A stretch of DNA of 36,022 bases from JAKOQB01 sp036824465 (lineage in GTDB: Bacteria; Pseudomonadota; Gammaproteobacteria; Burkholderiales; Burkholderiaceae_F), in NCBI GenBank assembly GCA_036824465.1, contig DAITAC010000037.1:1-36022 (forward strand), read 5' to 3'. The notes under the pieces are model-generated. The model ran no database searches, was not told where the DNA came from, and saw nothing but the letters and a program-made list of their open reading frames with translations. Position numbers and translations under genes: made by a program. Below, piece by piece: positions 7,658 to 15,579 of the stretch. Positions within the stretch are counted from its first letter, which is position 1; each line of letters opens with the position of its first letter.

Positions 7658-9856
7658 TTACCTCTGCTGAGATGGTTTGGCCTGCCGCGGCCCCGCTCCG
7701 CCGGCAAGCTCGTTGACGAGGTCGGCGTAGGCGGGGTGCCGATAAGTCGAAGTCTGAAGCAATCCTGCCAGCGTGCGTGCTTCATCGAACTGGCCCAGTC
7801 GCACGTGGGCGCGTGCCAGCACGGTTGCAACGCGCAGGTTGTCGCGCTGTGCAAAACCTCGCAACCGCTGAACGACGGCCTGCCAGTGCGACAGCGCGCC
7901 GCCCGCCTGACCATCGCGGGCGAATAGATCACCCAGCACGAGATCTGCGTTGGCGACGATCAGAGTCTGATCGGTATCGAGCACCTTGCCCGCGGCCTCG
8001 ATCAGCCTGACATTGCCGACATAGTCAATAAGGTCCTTGATGGGAAGCGGCTTGGCTTCCACCATCGCCAGCCTGGCCTGCAATGCGAGCGCGTGTCCCC
8101 GGAGGTTGACCTGCCAAGTGAGGCGCGATGCGTCGGCAGAGGTCAAGCGCTGAACGTCGGCGCCGGCACGCGCCAGTTCCGCGCGTGCCGCCACCAGATC
8201 GTCGAGGGTCAGCTCGCTTTCGGCCAGGGCCAGTCGAGCGAAACAGCTATTCGACAACCACAGCAAGTTCGACTCGTCCGAAGCGACAAGGGAATCGAAC
8301 ATATCGAGCGCGGCTCGCTCAGAAGCACGCGCCGCCTTCGCATCGCCCAGATACAAGTGCAGCAGGCCGGTTTCGTATGCCGCATTGGCGAGAAGACGCT
8401 GGACCTGCCGATCCCGAGCCGCGTCCGGCACATTCGTCAGAACCGCCGACTTCGCTCGTTGCGAATCGATCGCGGCAGAGTAGTCGCCAAGTTGCTCCTG
8501 CGCCTTGGCGATCCACCCGAAGCTGTTGGCAAGCTCGAAATTCAACTCCGGCCGCTTTGCAACGATCGGAAGATAGGCCTCGCGCGTTTGTATGAACGCC
8601 TTCAAGGCGTCTGCCGAACGCGCGCTGTTCAGGTAGACGACGCCGAGGTTCTGTGTCGCATACGCCGTTTCCAGATGCCAGTCATCGTTGCTCGGATCAA
8701 CCTGCATCAACCGCTGGGCCAGGTCGAAATAGCGGCGAAATGCCGCTTCGGCCTCACTCGTCTGGCGGCGCAGATACGAGACATAGCCGACCCAGTACAC
8801 GCTCTGCGCATGATCAAAGACGCGCTGGCCGTCGTTCGGGGCGCGCGCGAGCAGTTTCTCCGTCGTGTCGGCCGCGCTCTGGAACGCTTTGAGCGCATCG
8901 TCGAGGTTGCCGCGCTGCTCGCGGATCTCGCCGATCAGATGCAGCGCGCGGGCGCGGCGGCCGAGTTCGTTGGCGTCGAGCGCATCGGTGCGCTGCGCGG
9001 CGTAGTGGGCAAGCGCTTTTTCGCCGACGGAATCGAGCACATCGAGCCGGCCCACGGGCTCGAGCTTCTTGCGCAGGTCACCGAGCATGAACTCGATCAG
9101 GTCTTCGGCCTGCGCGCGCTGGTTCTGCGCCTCGTTGCGCGCCTGCACTGCCATCACGGTCAGCACCGTCATCACGATCATGCCGGTTGTTGCGCCGAGC
9201 GCGACCCACGCCATCCGCCGTGCGCGGCGCTGCGCATCGCGGCGTGCGAGTTCATCGACGCCGACCCCGGTCATGCCGGCGACGAGCTTGAGCAGCGCGA
9301 GCCGCTTGCCGTCGCCCTGCGGACGCAGATCGACCGCGATCGGCTCCAGCGGTTCGCCCTGCGGCTCGCCATCGGGCGTGAGCGCAAAACGCAAAGCGTT
9401 CGGGAAACATTCCTCGCCCTCGCGTCCCGGCAGCCGGCTCGCGAACGGCTCGCCATCGACGATCACGGCGAGCACGCGCGCCTCACCGTGCTGCTCCTTG
9501 AACTCGACAATTTCCTGATTGACCCACGGTGATGATGCGGCCGACGGCGAACACAGAACAATGAGCCAGCGGCTCGCTGCGAGCGCGTCACGCACGGAGG
9601 CCTTCAGATCCGTGCCGGCCGGCAGTTCATCGCGATCGCGAAAGATCGGCCTGATGTACTGCGGCACCGTGCCCTGTTTCGTGGCGCGGCCGACCAGGCG
9701 GCGCGGTAATCGATAGGTTTCCAGGGCGCGTTGAAGTGTCGCCGCCGCACTCGCATCCCGATGGCTGTAGCTGACAAAGGCCCAATAGCGGAACGCGTCC
9801 TCGCGCCGCGCGTCGGTCACGGACGGATGGACGAGGCGCAGTTCAGGCGTGCTCAA
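7658..9856 (-). CDS. TIR domain - transmembrane - TPR protein
   Basis: The 732-aa protein has three parts. Residues about 22-155 form a TIR domain (YWAFVSYSHRD, IFRDRDELPAG, WLIVLCSPSAASSPWVNQEI). The glutamate of SPWVNQEI (Glu115) aligns with the catalytic position of NAD-cleaving TIR domains, so NADase or nucleotide-cyclising activity is possible. A single hydrophobic helix spans about 215-237 (MAWVALGATTGMIVMTVLTV), then about 490 residues of TPR-like helical pairs. The TIR is therefore likely on the cytoplasmic side of the membrane. The start appears to be TTG at 9854-9856, overlapping the TGA of the SLOG gene as TTGA, with AAAGG upstream; no ATG or better start lies nearby. Co-occurrence with a SLOG protein recalls nucleotide-signalling defence systems, but a non-defence signalling role is equally possible. 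Confidence 0.88.
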   Translation of the reverse strand: MSTPELRLVHPSVTDARREDAFRYWAFVSYSHRDASAAATLQRALETYRLPRRLVGRATKQGTVPQYIRPIFRDRDELPAGTDLKASVRDALAASRWLIVLCSPSAASSPWVNQEIVEFKEQHGEARVLAVIVDGEPFASRLPGREGEECFPNALRFALTPDGEPQGEPLEPIAVDLRPQGDGKRLALLKLVAGMTGVGVDELARRDAQRRARRMAWVALGATTGMIVMTVLTVMAVQARNEAQNQRAQAEDLIEFMLGDLRKKLEPVGRLDVLDSVGEKALAHYAAQRTDALDANELGRRARALHLIGEIREQRGNLDDALKAFQSAADTTEKLLARAPNDGQRVFDHAQSVYWVGYVSYLRRQTSEAEAAFRRYFDLAQRLMQVDPSNDDWHLETAYATQNLGVVYLNSARSADALKAFIQTREAYLPIVAKRPELNFELANSFGWIAKAQEQLGDYSAAIDSQRAKSAVLTNVPDAARDRQVQRLLANAAYETGLLHLYLGDAKAARASERAALDMFDSLVASDESNLLWLSNSCFARLALAESELTLDDLVAARAELARAGADVQRLTSADASRLTWQVNLRGHALALQARLAMVEAKPLPIKDLIDYVGNVRLIEAAGKVLDTDQTLIVANADLVLGDLFARDGQAGGALSHWQAVVQRLRGFAQRDNLRVATVLARAHVRLGQFDEARTLAGLLQTSTYRHPAYADLVNELAGGAGPRQAKPSQQR

Positions 9857-10539
9857 TTGCGCGCGCCTTTCTGCTTCGCCGCCAGCAGCGCGGCGACCAG
9901 CGCACGCAGCGTTGCCGCGTCGAGCGGCAGATCAGGCAAATGATCCATGTCGAGCGCAGGAACGCGCCCAGCCGCGGTATGCAGCAGCGTCGGCATCGCG
10001 TGCGCGACCGTTGACAGATGCACGATCGGTATCCGCCTGCGCCACGCTTCGGCAACAACATCGCCTGTGCCACCGCGGCCGTGGCTGGGCGCACCATCCC
10101 ACACCGCGATCAGCAGGTCGGCCGCGTCAAGGATGGCGTGGCCGGCGCTTTCGTATGCGTGGTCGGACTGGCGCCGGTCGCCCGGCAGCTCAACGACGCG
10201 CTGTGCATCGCCGAGCAGGCGCTCATACTCGCGCACGGACTCCCCGGTATTGAAGTCGGCCGCATAGTCGGCACGAGCGAACGGCAGCACCGCGTGCAAC
10301 GCGTAGCCGCGCGCGAGCGCCAGTCGCGCGAGGTGCCGGTCCGCGCCTTCGGCAAGCGCCGAATACAGAGTCACGGGAACTTCCGTACGTGCGGCCGCGG
10401 CTGCCGCCAGGTCGCGCAGCACGTCGCGGGCATGCGTAAGAAGCCGCGCCAGTTGCAGCGCGCGGAGTCGATTGGGCCGGTGGCCGGTGACACCGACCAC
10501 GAGCGCGCTGCTGGTTGGTTTTCGCGGGCGCGAACTCAT
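9853..10539 (-). CDS. SLOG-like Rossmann-fold protein (putative nucleotide sensor or processor)
   Basis: The 228-aa protein resembles the SLOG (SMF/DprA-LOG) Rossmann-like superfamily. It has an early beta-strand with VGVTGHRPN (about 15-23), then LYSALAEGADRHLARLAL and YALHAVLPFARADY, and later DAADLLIAVWDG followed by a glycine-rich HGRGGTGDVVAEAW and a strand IPIVHL. These match the nucleotide-binding loop and second glycine motif pattern of SLOG proteins, which bind or hydrolyse nucleotide derivatives in several defence and signalling systems. It is the first gene of a three-gene operon; its TGA overlaps the TTG of the TIR gene. No catalytic residues can be assigned with confidence, and a DUF-level relative is an alternative. 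Confidence 0.75.
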   Translation of the reverse strand: MSSRPRKPTSSALVVGVTGHRPNRLRALQLARLLTHARDVLRDLAAAAAARTEVPVTLYSALAEGADRHLARLALARGYALHAVLPFARADYAADFNTGESVREYERLLGDAQRVVELPGDRRQSDHAYESAGHAILDAADLLIAVWDGAPSHGRGGTGDVVAEAWRRRIPIVHLSTVAHAMPTLLHTAAGRVPALDMDHLPDLPLDAATLRALVAALLAAKQKGARN

Positions 10540-10584
10540 TGTTCATCCGCCGCCGGATCGAAACGGCACGACGAGCGGAGGCGC

Positions 10585-10614
10585 ATCTTATGCGCACGGC
10601 GCGGCGGATCACAA
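10585..10614 (-). promoter_or_regulatory. Promoter with embedded palindrome for the SLOG-TIR operon
   Basis: On the minus strand TTGTGA (10609-10614) and TAAGAT (10585-10590) are spaced 18 bp, each matching sigma70 hexamers at 4 of 6 positions. The start site would be near 10578, about 40 bp before the SLOG ATG. The -10 lies inside a perfect dyad, GCGCAT-CTT-ATGCGC at 10581-10595, which could be an operator that blocks polymerase. The -35 overlaps the 3' end of the 43-aa gene. Confidence 0.5.
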
Positions 10615-10740
10615 GCCTTGGGCTGGCGCTACCCCGATGAACTGCGAAGCCGGATGATCGGCCGCCTTTGCCAGCCCGATACAGGCGGCAACGATGATCG
10701 CGATAAACGCACTGATGATGAAGACGGACTTGCGGCTCAT
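10609..10740 (-). CDS. Small single-pass membrane protein, 43 aa
   Basis: I do not recognise this family. It begins MSRKSVFIISAFIAIIVAAC, giving one strongly hydrophobic helix (about residues 6-25), followed by a short hydrophilic tail (AKAADHPASQF). A signal peptide with AKA cleavage is possible, as is an N-terminal anchor; the cysteine at about position 20 is not in a good lipobox. AGGAG lies upstream of the ATG at 10738-10740. Copy C of the 56-bp element is 35 bp upstream of the ATG, linking this gene, though 6 kb away, to the two small genes at 4025-4577. Confidence 0.65.
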   Translation of the reverse strand: MSRKSVFIISAFIAIIVAACIGLAKAADHPASQFIGVAPAQGL

Positions 10741-10775
10741 GACGGCACTCCTGAAGCGTGGCAGCAACGATGAAC

Positions 10776-10831
10776 GCACTGTGTCACCGACCAGGACCGC
10801 GCGTCCTTTATCCGGCCTTAAACGTTCTGAA
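10776..10831 (-). promoter_or_regulatory. 56-bp shared promoter element, copy C
   Basis: TTCAGAACGTTTAAGGCC, five bases, AAGGAC, 19 bases, CACAGTGC on the minus strand, with the same internal spacing as copies A and B. It precedes the 43-aa membrane protein. Outside the conserved blocks the three copies differ, which argues for functional conservation rather than a recent duplication. Confidence 0.7.
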
Positions 10832-10858
10832 GACGCGCACGGTCGCGAAGACGCGCAG

Positions 10859-10899
10859 TTGATAGCGGTCAATCAACTCGTGGGCCGCGCTCCTAACGT
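10859..10899 (+). promoter_or_regulatory. FNR/Anr-type promoter of the acyl-CoA synthetase operon
   Basis: TTGATAGCGGTCAA (10859-10872) matches the FNR consensus TTGAT-N4-ATCAA at 9 of 10 positions. After 21 bp, TAACGT (10894-10899) is in the -10 position. This is the class II layout, with the box centred near -41. The start site would be near 10906, giving a leader of about 48 nt before the ATG at 10954. Five other units in this window share the layout. Confidence 0.65.
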
Positions 10900-10953
10900 G
10901 GTTTCGCGTCTGGACCGCGGCGGCAAGGCAACGCGCTGCACCTGCGCCACAAG

Positions 10954-12738
10954 ATGCGCCCCGACCGGATCAGGAAGGACATTGCCAACCTCCGTGTGCC
11001 GCCGCACCTGGCGGACTGGGCGTTCACGCGCGCATCGTTTTCATGGGCCCAGGCGCGCACAGCGCTGAGGGGCCTGCCGGACGGCGCGCTCAACATCGCG
11101 CACGAGGCCGTCGAACGACATGCACGCGGGGCACGCGCCGAGCAGGTTGCGATCCACTGGCTCGGCGCTGATGGCGACGAGATCCGGTTCACGTACGCCG
11201 ATCTGTCCGCGCTCTCCAATCGCTTTGCCAACGTGTTGCTCGGGCTCGGCATGCAACGCGGCGACCGGCTGTTCCTGCTGCTGCCGCGGATTCCGGAGCT
11301 GTACATCGCGGTGCTCGGTGCATTGAAGGCGGGCCTGGTGGTGTCGCCGCTGTTCTCCGCGTTCGGGCCGGAGCCGATTGCAACGCGGATCAACCTCGGC
11401 ACGGGCCGCGCGCTGCTGACCACACTCGCCCTCTATGAACGCAAAGTGGCTCAGGTTCGCGCGCAGATGCCATCGCTTGCGCATGTACTGCTCGCCGGCG
11501 CGCACGGCAGCGCCGCGGTGCCCAGTGGCACGCTTGACCTCGATCCGCTGCTGGACGCGGCGCGCGACACGTTCGATACCGTCGCCACGCGCCCCGACGA
11601 AATGGCGCTGCTGCACTTCACCAGCGGCACCACCGGCAAACCGAAGGGCGCGATTCACGTGCATGACGCCGTGGTCACGCATTACATGACCGGCAAATAT
11701 GCGCTCGACCTGCACGACGGCGACATCTTCTGGTGCACCGCCGACCCCGGCTGGGTGACCGGCATGAGCTATGGTGTGATCGCGCCGCTGGTGCACGGCG
11801 TGACGATGATCGTTGACGAAGCCGAGTTTGATCCCGAGCGCTGGTACCGCATCCTGCAGGACCAGCGCGTCAGCGTCTGGTACACGGCCCCGACAGCGAT
11901 CCGCATGCTGATGAAGGCCGGCGCTGAGATCGCCCGCAGGTATCGGCTCGACGCGCTGCGCTTCGTCGCCAGCGTGGGCGAGCCGCTGAATCCCGAAGCG
12001 GTTTGGTGGGGACTCGATGCACTCGGGCTGCCGATCCACGACAACTGGTGGCAGACCGAAACCGGCGGAATCATGATCGCCAATACGCCCGCGCTCGACA
12101 TCAAGCCAGGCTCGATGGGGCGACCGCTGCCGGGCATCGATGCGTTCGTCGTGCAGCGACGCAAGGAAGGAGAACAGACGGTCGGCGTCGACATCATCAA
12201 CACGCCGGATACAGAAGGCGAACTGGCACTGCGCGCCGGCTGGCCGTCGATGTTCCGCGGGTATCTGAACAACGAGGAGCGTTATCGCAAGTGCTTCGTC
12301 GGCGATTTGTATCTCACCGAGGACATGGTCAAGCGCGATGCCGACGGCTACTTCTGGTTCGTCGGCCGCGCCGATGACGTGATCAAGTCCGCCGGCCACC
12401 TGATCGGCCCGTTCGAGGTCGAAAGCGCGCTGATGGAGCACGCGGCGGTCGCCGAGGCCGGCGTGATCGGCAAACCCGATCCAGTGATCGGCGAAACGGT
12501 GAAGGCATTCGTGTCGCTGAAGCCCGGCTTTCAGGCGAGCGAGGCGTTGCGGCGCGAGTTACTCGGCCACGCACGCAAGCGGCTCGGCCCCGCCGTTGCG
12601 CCGAAGGAGATTGACTTCATCGCGGTGCTGCCGCGCACCCGCAGCGGCAAGATCATGCGGCGCTTATTGAAGGCGCGCGAACTCGGCCTGCCCGAAGGCG
12701 ATACCTCAACGCTGGAAGCCGGAGCGCAGGCGAGTTGA
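10954..12738 (+). CDS. acsA: AMP-forming acetyl/acyl-CoA synthetase
   Basis: This enzyme activates acetate or another short acid with ATP and CoA through an acyl-adenylate. The 594-aa product is close in length to Bacillus-type AcsA. It carries the P-loop-like LLHFTSGTTGKPKGAIHVH (219-237), WCTADPGWVTGMSYG, the adenylate-binding DNWWQTETGG, YLTEDMVKRDADGYFWFVGRADDVIKSAGH before the hinge, and the catalytic lysine Lys566 in PRTRSGKIMRR. No clear Shine-Dalgarno precedes the ATG. It is the first gene behind the FNR-type promoter and is followed 15 bp later by the flavodoxin gene and then the PDH-like genes. It may therefore feed or recover acetyl units for the same pathway under low oxygen. Acetate specificity is likely but not proven; propionate is an alternative. 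Confidence 0.9.
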   Translation: MRPDRIRKDIANLRVPPHLADWAFTRASFSWAQARTALRGLPDGALNIAHEAVERHARGARAEQVAIHWLGADGDEIRFTYADLSALSNRFANVLLGLGMQRGDRLFLLLPRIPELYIAVLGALKAGLVVSPLFSAFGPEPIATRINLGTGRALLTTLALYERKVAQVRAQMPSLAHVLLAGAHGSAAVPSGTLDLDPLLDAARDTFDTVATRPDEMALLHFTSGTTGKPKGAIHVHDAVVTHYMTGKYALDLHDGDIFWCTADPGWVTGMSYGVIAPLVHGVTMIVDEAEFDPERWYRILQDQRVSVWYTAPTAIRMLMKAGAEIARRYRLDALRFVASVGEPLNPEAVWWGLDALGLPIHDNWWQTETGGIMIANTPALDIKPGSMGRPLPGIDAFVVQRRKEGEQTVGVDIINTPDTEGELALRAGWPSMFRGYLNNEERYRKCFVGDLYLTEDMVKRDADGYFWFVGRADDVIKSAGHLIGPFEVESALMEHAAVAEAGVIGKPDPVIGETVKAFVSLKPGFQASEALRRELLGHARKRLGPAVAPKEIDFIAVLPRTRSGKIMRRLLKARELGLPEGDTSTLEAGAQAS

Positions 12739-12753
12739 TTCCCGGAGGGCATC

Positions 12754-13275
12754 ATGAGCAAGACACTCGTCGTCTATTACTCGCGCAGCGGCCGCACTCG
12801 CAGCGTGGCACAGACACTGGCACGACGACTACACGCGGATCTCGACGAGATCAAAGTCGCCGAGTCGCGTCAGGGACCGGTCGGCTATGTCCGTTGCGCG
12901 CTCGAGGCGATCTACGAGGTGACACCCACCATCCGCACACGTCGCGATCCGCAAGGGTACGAGCTGCTGATCGTCGGCACGCCGGTGTGGTACTGGAGCC
13001 TGTCGAGTCCCGTGCGGAGTTTCCTGCGACAGGTGCGAGGCGCACCGGTTCGCTTCGCATATTTCTGCACCTTGGGCGGCTCGGGCGCGTTGCGGGTGTT
13101 CGACACGATGACGACGGTGACCGGCCGGCGACCCGACGCGACACTGGCGCTCACCGATGCCGAGATCGACGCGCGCGATACCGAGAAGCTCGACGCATTC
13201 GTGCGGACGCTGCAGGTCCGCAGAGCCAAAGCCGCCGCAGCGCCACGCACGCGCGCAATGCCGCTGGCCGCATGA
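12754..13275 (+). CDS. Flavodoxin-fold protein (NAD(P)H:quinone oxidoreductase / flavodoxin-like)
   Basis: This is a 173-aa FMN-binding flavodoxin-fold protein. The N-terminal phosphate-binding loop is visible as VVYYSRSGRTRSVAQ (about 6-20), and the second FMN loop as VGTPVWYWSLSSPVRSFL (about 74-91). LGGSGALRVFD provides the third. The last 25 residues are Arg/Ala-rich and probably disordered. CGGAGGG lies ahead of the ATG. It sits between acsA and a nitroreductase, so it may serve as an electron carrier for that enzyme or for the 2-oxoacid dehydrogenase; this is inferred from linkage. A second, unrelated flavodoxin-fold gene occurs at 15017. Confidence 0.85.
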   Translation: MSKTLVVYYSRSGRTRSVAQTLARRLHADLDEIKVAESRQGPVGYVRCALEAIYEVTPTIRTRRDPQGYELLIVGTPVWYWSLSSPVRSFLRQVRGAPVRFAYFCTLGGSGALRVFDTMTTVTGRRPDATLALTDAEIDARDTEKLDAFVRTLQVRRAKAAAAPRTRAMPLAA

Positions 13276-13306
13276 GGCCCCGCAAGAGCAACGGCAAGGA
13301 GATCAG

Positions 13307-13984
13307 ATGGACACGTTACTAAAGGTCAGGATCGCTCGCCTGCGCAGGATCGCGGCCAAGATCGCGCTGCTGGCCGCCCTGCTGGTGATCGCCGAGGTCG
13401 CAGGGCAGACCAGCGACCTCGTTCTGCCGCCGGCGCAAACCGATGGCGGCAAACCGCTGATGCAGGCGCTGAAGGAGCGGCGGACCACCCGCAGCTTCGC
13501 CGAGCAGTCGCTGCCACCGCAGGTGCTTTCGAACCTGCTATGGGCCGCGTTCGGCATCAATCGGCCGGACAACGATCACCGCACCGCGCCGTCCGCACGC
13601 AACTGGCAGGAGATCGATGTTTACGTCGCGCTGCGCGAAGGGCTCTTCGTTTACGACGCCAAGGCGCACGCGCTCAAGCGCGTCGTGGCACAGGACCTGC
13701 GCGCGTTGTCCGGCACGCAGGCGCACGCACGCGAGGCACCGGCCACGCTGGTCTATGTTGCCGACGAAGGTCGGATGAGCCGCGCCGATGACGAGACGAG
13801 GACGACATTCGCCGCGTCCGACACGGGATTCATCGCGCAGAACGTCTATCTCTTCTGCGCTTCCGAAGGCCTGGCGACCGTGGTGTTCGCGTCGATCGAC
13901 CGGGCGCGGTTCGCGCAGGCGGCCGGACTGCGAACGAACCAGCGCATCACGCTCGCGCAGTCGGTCGGTTATCCGAAACGCTGA
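13307..13984 (+). CDS. Nitroreductase family protein (SagB/ThcOx-like) with N-terminal membrane or signal segment
   Basis: This is a 225-aa FMN-dependent nitroreductase-fold oxidoreductase. After a basic start, residues about 15-33 (IAAKIALLAALLVIAEVAG) form a hydrophobic segment suggesting membrane attachment or export. The nitroreductase domain begins at LMQALKERRTTRSFAEQSLP, the FMN-phosphate-binding arginine region, followed by LSNLLWAAFGINRP, the APSARNWQEIDVYVA strand and, near the end, FASDTGFIAQNVYLFCASEGLATV. The start is set by AAGGAG seven bases before the ATG at 13307; an in-frame extension to 13157 overlaps the previous gene and was not used. The physiological substrate is unknown. 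Its place in the operon suggests a redox step fed by the flavodoxins or the dehydrogenase. Confidence 0.85.
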   Translation: MDTLLKVRIARLRRIAAKIALLAALLVIAEVAGQTSDLVLPPAQTDGGKPLMQALKERRTTRSFAEQSLPPQVLSNLLWAAFGINRPDNDHRTAPSARNWQEIDVYVALREGLFVYDAKAHALKRVVAQDLRALSGTQAHAREAPATLVYVADEGRMSRADDETRTTFAASDTGFIAQNVYLFCASEGLATVVFASIDRARFAQAAGLRTNQRITLAQSVGYPKR

Positions 13985-13994
13985 GGAACAATCG

Positions 13995-15020
13995 ATGAGC
14001 CCGGAAGAACTCCTGCGCTTCACCACTGACGTGACCAAGTATCCGCGCCAGTTCTGCCACGCGCGCGTGCGCGACATGGTGCGCATACGCCGGCTGGAAG
14101 AACGCTGCGCGGAACTGTACGGCGCGGGCAAGATCCGCGGGTTCCTGCACCTGTACATCGGTGAGGAAGCAGTCGCCGCCGGCGCGATGCCGCACCTTGG
14201 CCCCGACGATGCGGTGGTCGCCACCTATCGCGAGCATGGCCAGGCGCTGCTGCGCGGCGTGGCGATGAACGCGATCATGGCCGAGATGTTCGGCAAGCAG
14301 GAGGGCTGCTCGCGCGGCCGCGGCGGATCGATGCACCTGTTCGACGCGGCGACGCGCTTCTACGGCGGCAACGCGATCGTCGGCGGCGGTTTGCCGCTGG
14401 CGGTGGGCATGGCGCTCGCGGACAAGATGTCGGGTCGCAAAGGCCGTGTGACCGCGTGCTTCTTTGGCGAGGGCGCAGTCGCCGAAGGCGTGTTTCACGA
14501 GTCATTGAACCTGGCGGCGCTGTGGCGGCTGCCGGTGCTGTTCATCTGCGAGAACAACCTGTACGCGATGGGCACCGCGCTGGCGCGCTCCGAATCGCAG
14601 ATCGACCTGACGAAGAAGGCGGCCAGCTACGGCATCCGCACCGCGCACATCAACGGCATGAATGTGCTCGCCGTGCACGAAGCGACAAAGGCCGCGGTCG
14701 ATGCGGTGCGCGCCGACGGCCTGCCGTACTTCATTGAGTTCCACACCTACCGCTTCCGCGCGCACTCAATGTTCGACGCGGAGCTTTATCGCAGCAAGGA
14801 AGAAGTCGAGCGCTGGAAAAAACATGGCCCGATTCACACGTTCACCGACCGGCTCAAGACGGCCGGAATGATGAGCGAAGAAGAGTTCCAGGCCATCGAC
14901 CGCGACGCGATCGCGGAAGTCGACGCGGCAGTGAAGTTTGCCGAGGCCGGCACCTGGGAGCCGATCGAACACCTGACGCGCGACGTGATGACGCCGGCGC
15001 AAGAAAGGAGCACTGCATGA
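13995..15020 (+). CDS. pdhA: 2-oxoacid (pyruvate-type) dehydrogenase E1 component, alpha subunit
   Basis: This is the thiamine-diphosphate-dependent alpha subunit of a heterotetrameric E1, which decarboxylates pyruvate or a similar 2-oxo acid. The 341-aa protein shows RIRRLEERCAELY, GFLHLYIGEEAVAAG (50-64), TYREHGQALLRG, and CSRGRGGSMHLFD. The ThDP/Mg motif runs from GEGAVAEG (158-165) to ENN (186-188), followed by the phosphorylation-loop-like YRFRAHSMFD. GAGG precedes the ATG at 13995; longer in-frame starts overlap the nitroreductase. Its stop overlaps the next ATG (ATGA). The interruption of E1alpha and E1beta by a flavodoxin-fold gene is unusual. Acetoin dehydrogenase AcoA is a close relative and cannot be ruled out. 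Confidence 0.88.
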   Translation: MSPEELLRFTTDVTKYPRQFCHARVRDMVRIRRLEERCAELYGAGKIRGFLHLYIGEEAVAAGAMPHLGPDDAVVATYREHGQALLRGVAMNAIMAEMFGKQEGCSRGRGGSMHLFDAATRFYGGNAIVGGGLPLAVGMALADKMSGRKGRVTACFFGEGAVAEGVFHESLNLAALWRLPVLFICENNLYAMGTALARSESQIDLTKKAASYGIRTAHINGMNVLAVHEATKAAVDAVRADGLPYFIEFHTYRFRAHSMFDAELYRSKEEVERWKKHGPIHTFTDRLKTAGMMSEEEFQAIDRDAIAEVDAAVKFAEAGTWEPIEHLTRDVMTPAQERSTA

Positions 15021-15577
15021 AACCGATCCTCGTCATCTATGGCACCACCGAAGGCCACACGCGCAAGATCGCCGAGTTCATCGCCGACACCGTGCGCAAG
15101 CGCGGCTGCATGGCTGACCTGATTGACAGTGCCACGCCCGCCGCCGAGCAGGTGCTGCCCATCTACGCGGGCGCATTCATCGGCGGCTCGCTGCACCAGC
15201 ACAAGCATCAATCGGCACTGGCGCACTTCATCAAGGCCAACGTCGCATGGTTGAACACGATTCCGACCGCGTTCTTCTCGGTCAGCCTTTCGATGGCGGG
15301 ACAGGACACCGAGGCGCGGGCCGAAGCGAAGAAGCTTGCCGACGAGTTCCTCGCGGAAACGGGACTTAAGCCGGGGATGGTGCGCCTGATTGCCGGCGCG
15401 CTGATGTACACGCAGTACGATTTCTTCAAGCGCTACATGATGCGCATGATCGCCAAGCACGCCGGAGGCAGCACCGACACGTCGCGCGACACCGAGTACA
15501 CCGACTGGAACGACGTCGGCCGCTTCGTCGACGAATACCTCGCGGCCACGCAGATCGACGGTCGCAAGGCTGCATAG
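15017..15577 (+). CDS. Flavodoxin-domain protein, HemG-like (protoporphyrinogen oxidase family)
   Basis: This 186-aa protein has a flavodoxin N-terminal loop (VIYGTTEGHTRKIAEFIAD, about 6-24) and AGAFIGGSLHQHKHQSALAHF, the pattern seen in HemG-type menaquinone-dependent protoporphyrinogen oxidases. FFSVSLSMAG, LIAGALMYTQYDFFKRYMM and a C-terminal TDWNDVGRFVDEY also fit HemG. It overlaps E1alpha by four bases and precedes E1beta by two, so it is translationally embedded in the dehydrogenase operon. A HemG role (heme synthesis without oxygen) would suit low-oxygen growth. A dedicated electron carrier for the complex is the alternative suggested by its position. Confidence 0.8.
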   Translation: MKPILVIYGTTEGHTRKIAEFIADTVRKRGCMADLIDSATPAAEQVLPIYAGAFIGGSLHQHKHQSALAHFIKANVAWLNTIPTAFFSVSLSMAGQDTEARAEAKKLADEFLAETGLKPGMVRLIAGALMYTQYDFFKRYMMRMIAKHAGGSTDTSRDTEYTDWNDVGRFVDEYLAATQIDGRKAA

Positions 15578-15579
15578 GC

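Noticed and set aside
8093..9532. Long plus-strand open frame opposite the TIR-TPR gene
   Set aside because: Shadow of the minus-strand TIR-TPR coding sequence; no domain and no ribosome-binding site.
11041..12441. 466-codon minus-strand frame opposite acsA
   Set aside because: The acsA frame carries all adenylate-forming motifs; the antisense product is low-complexity.
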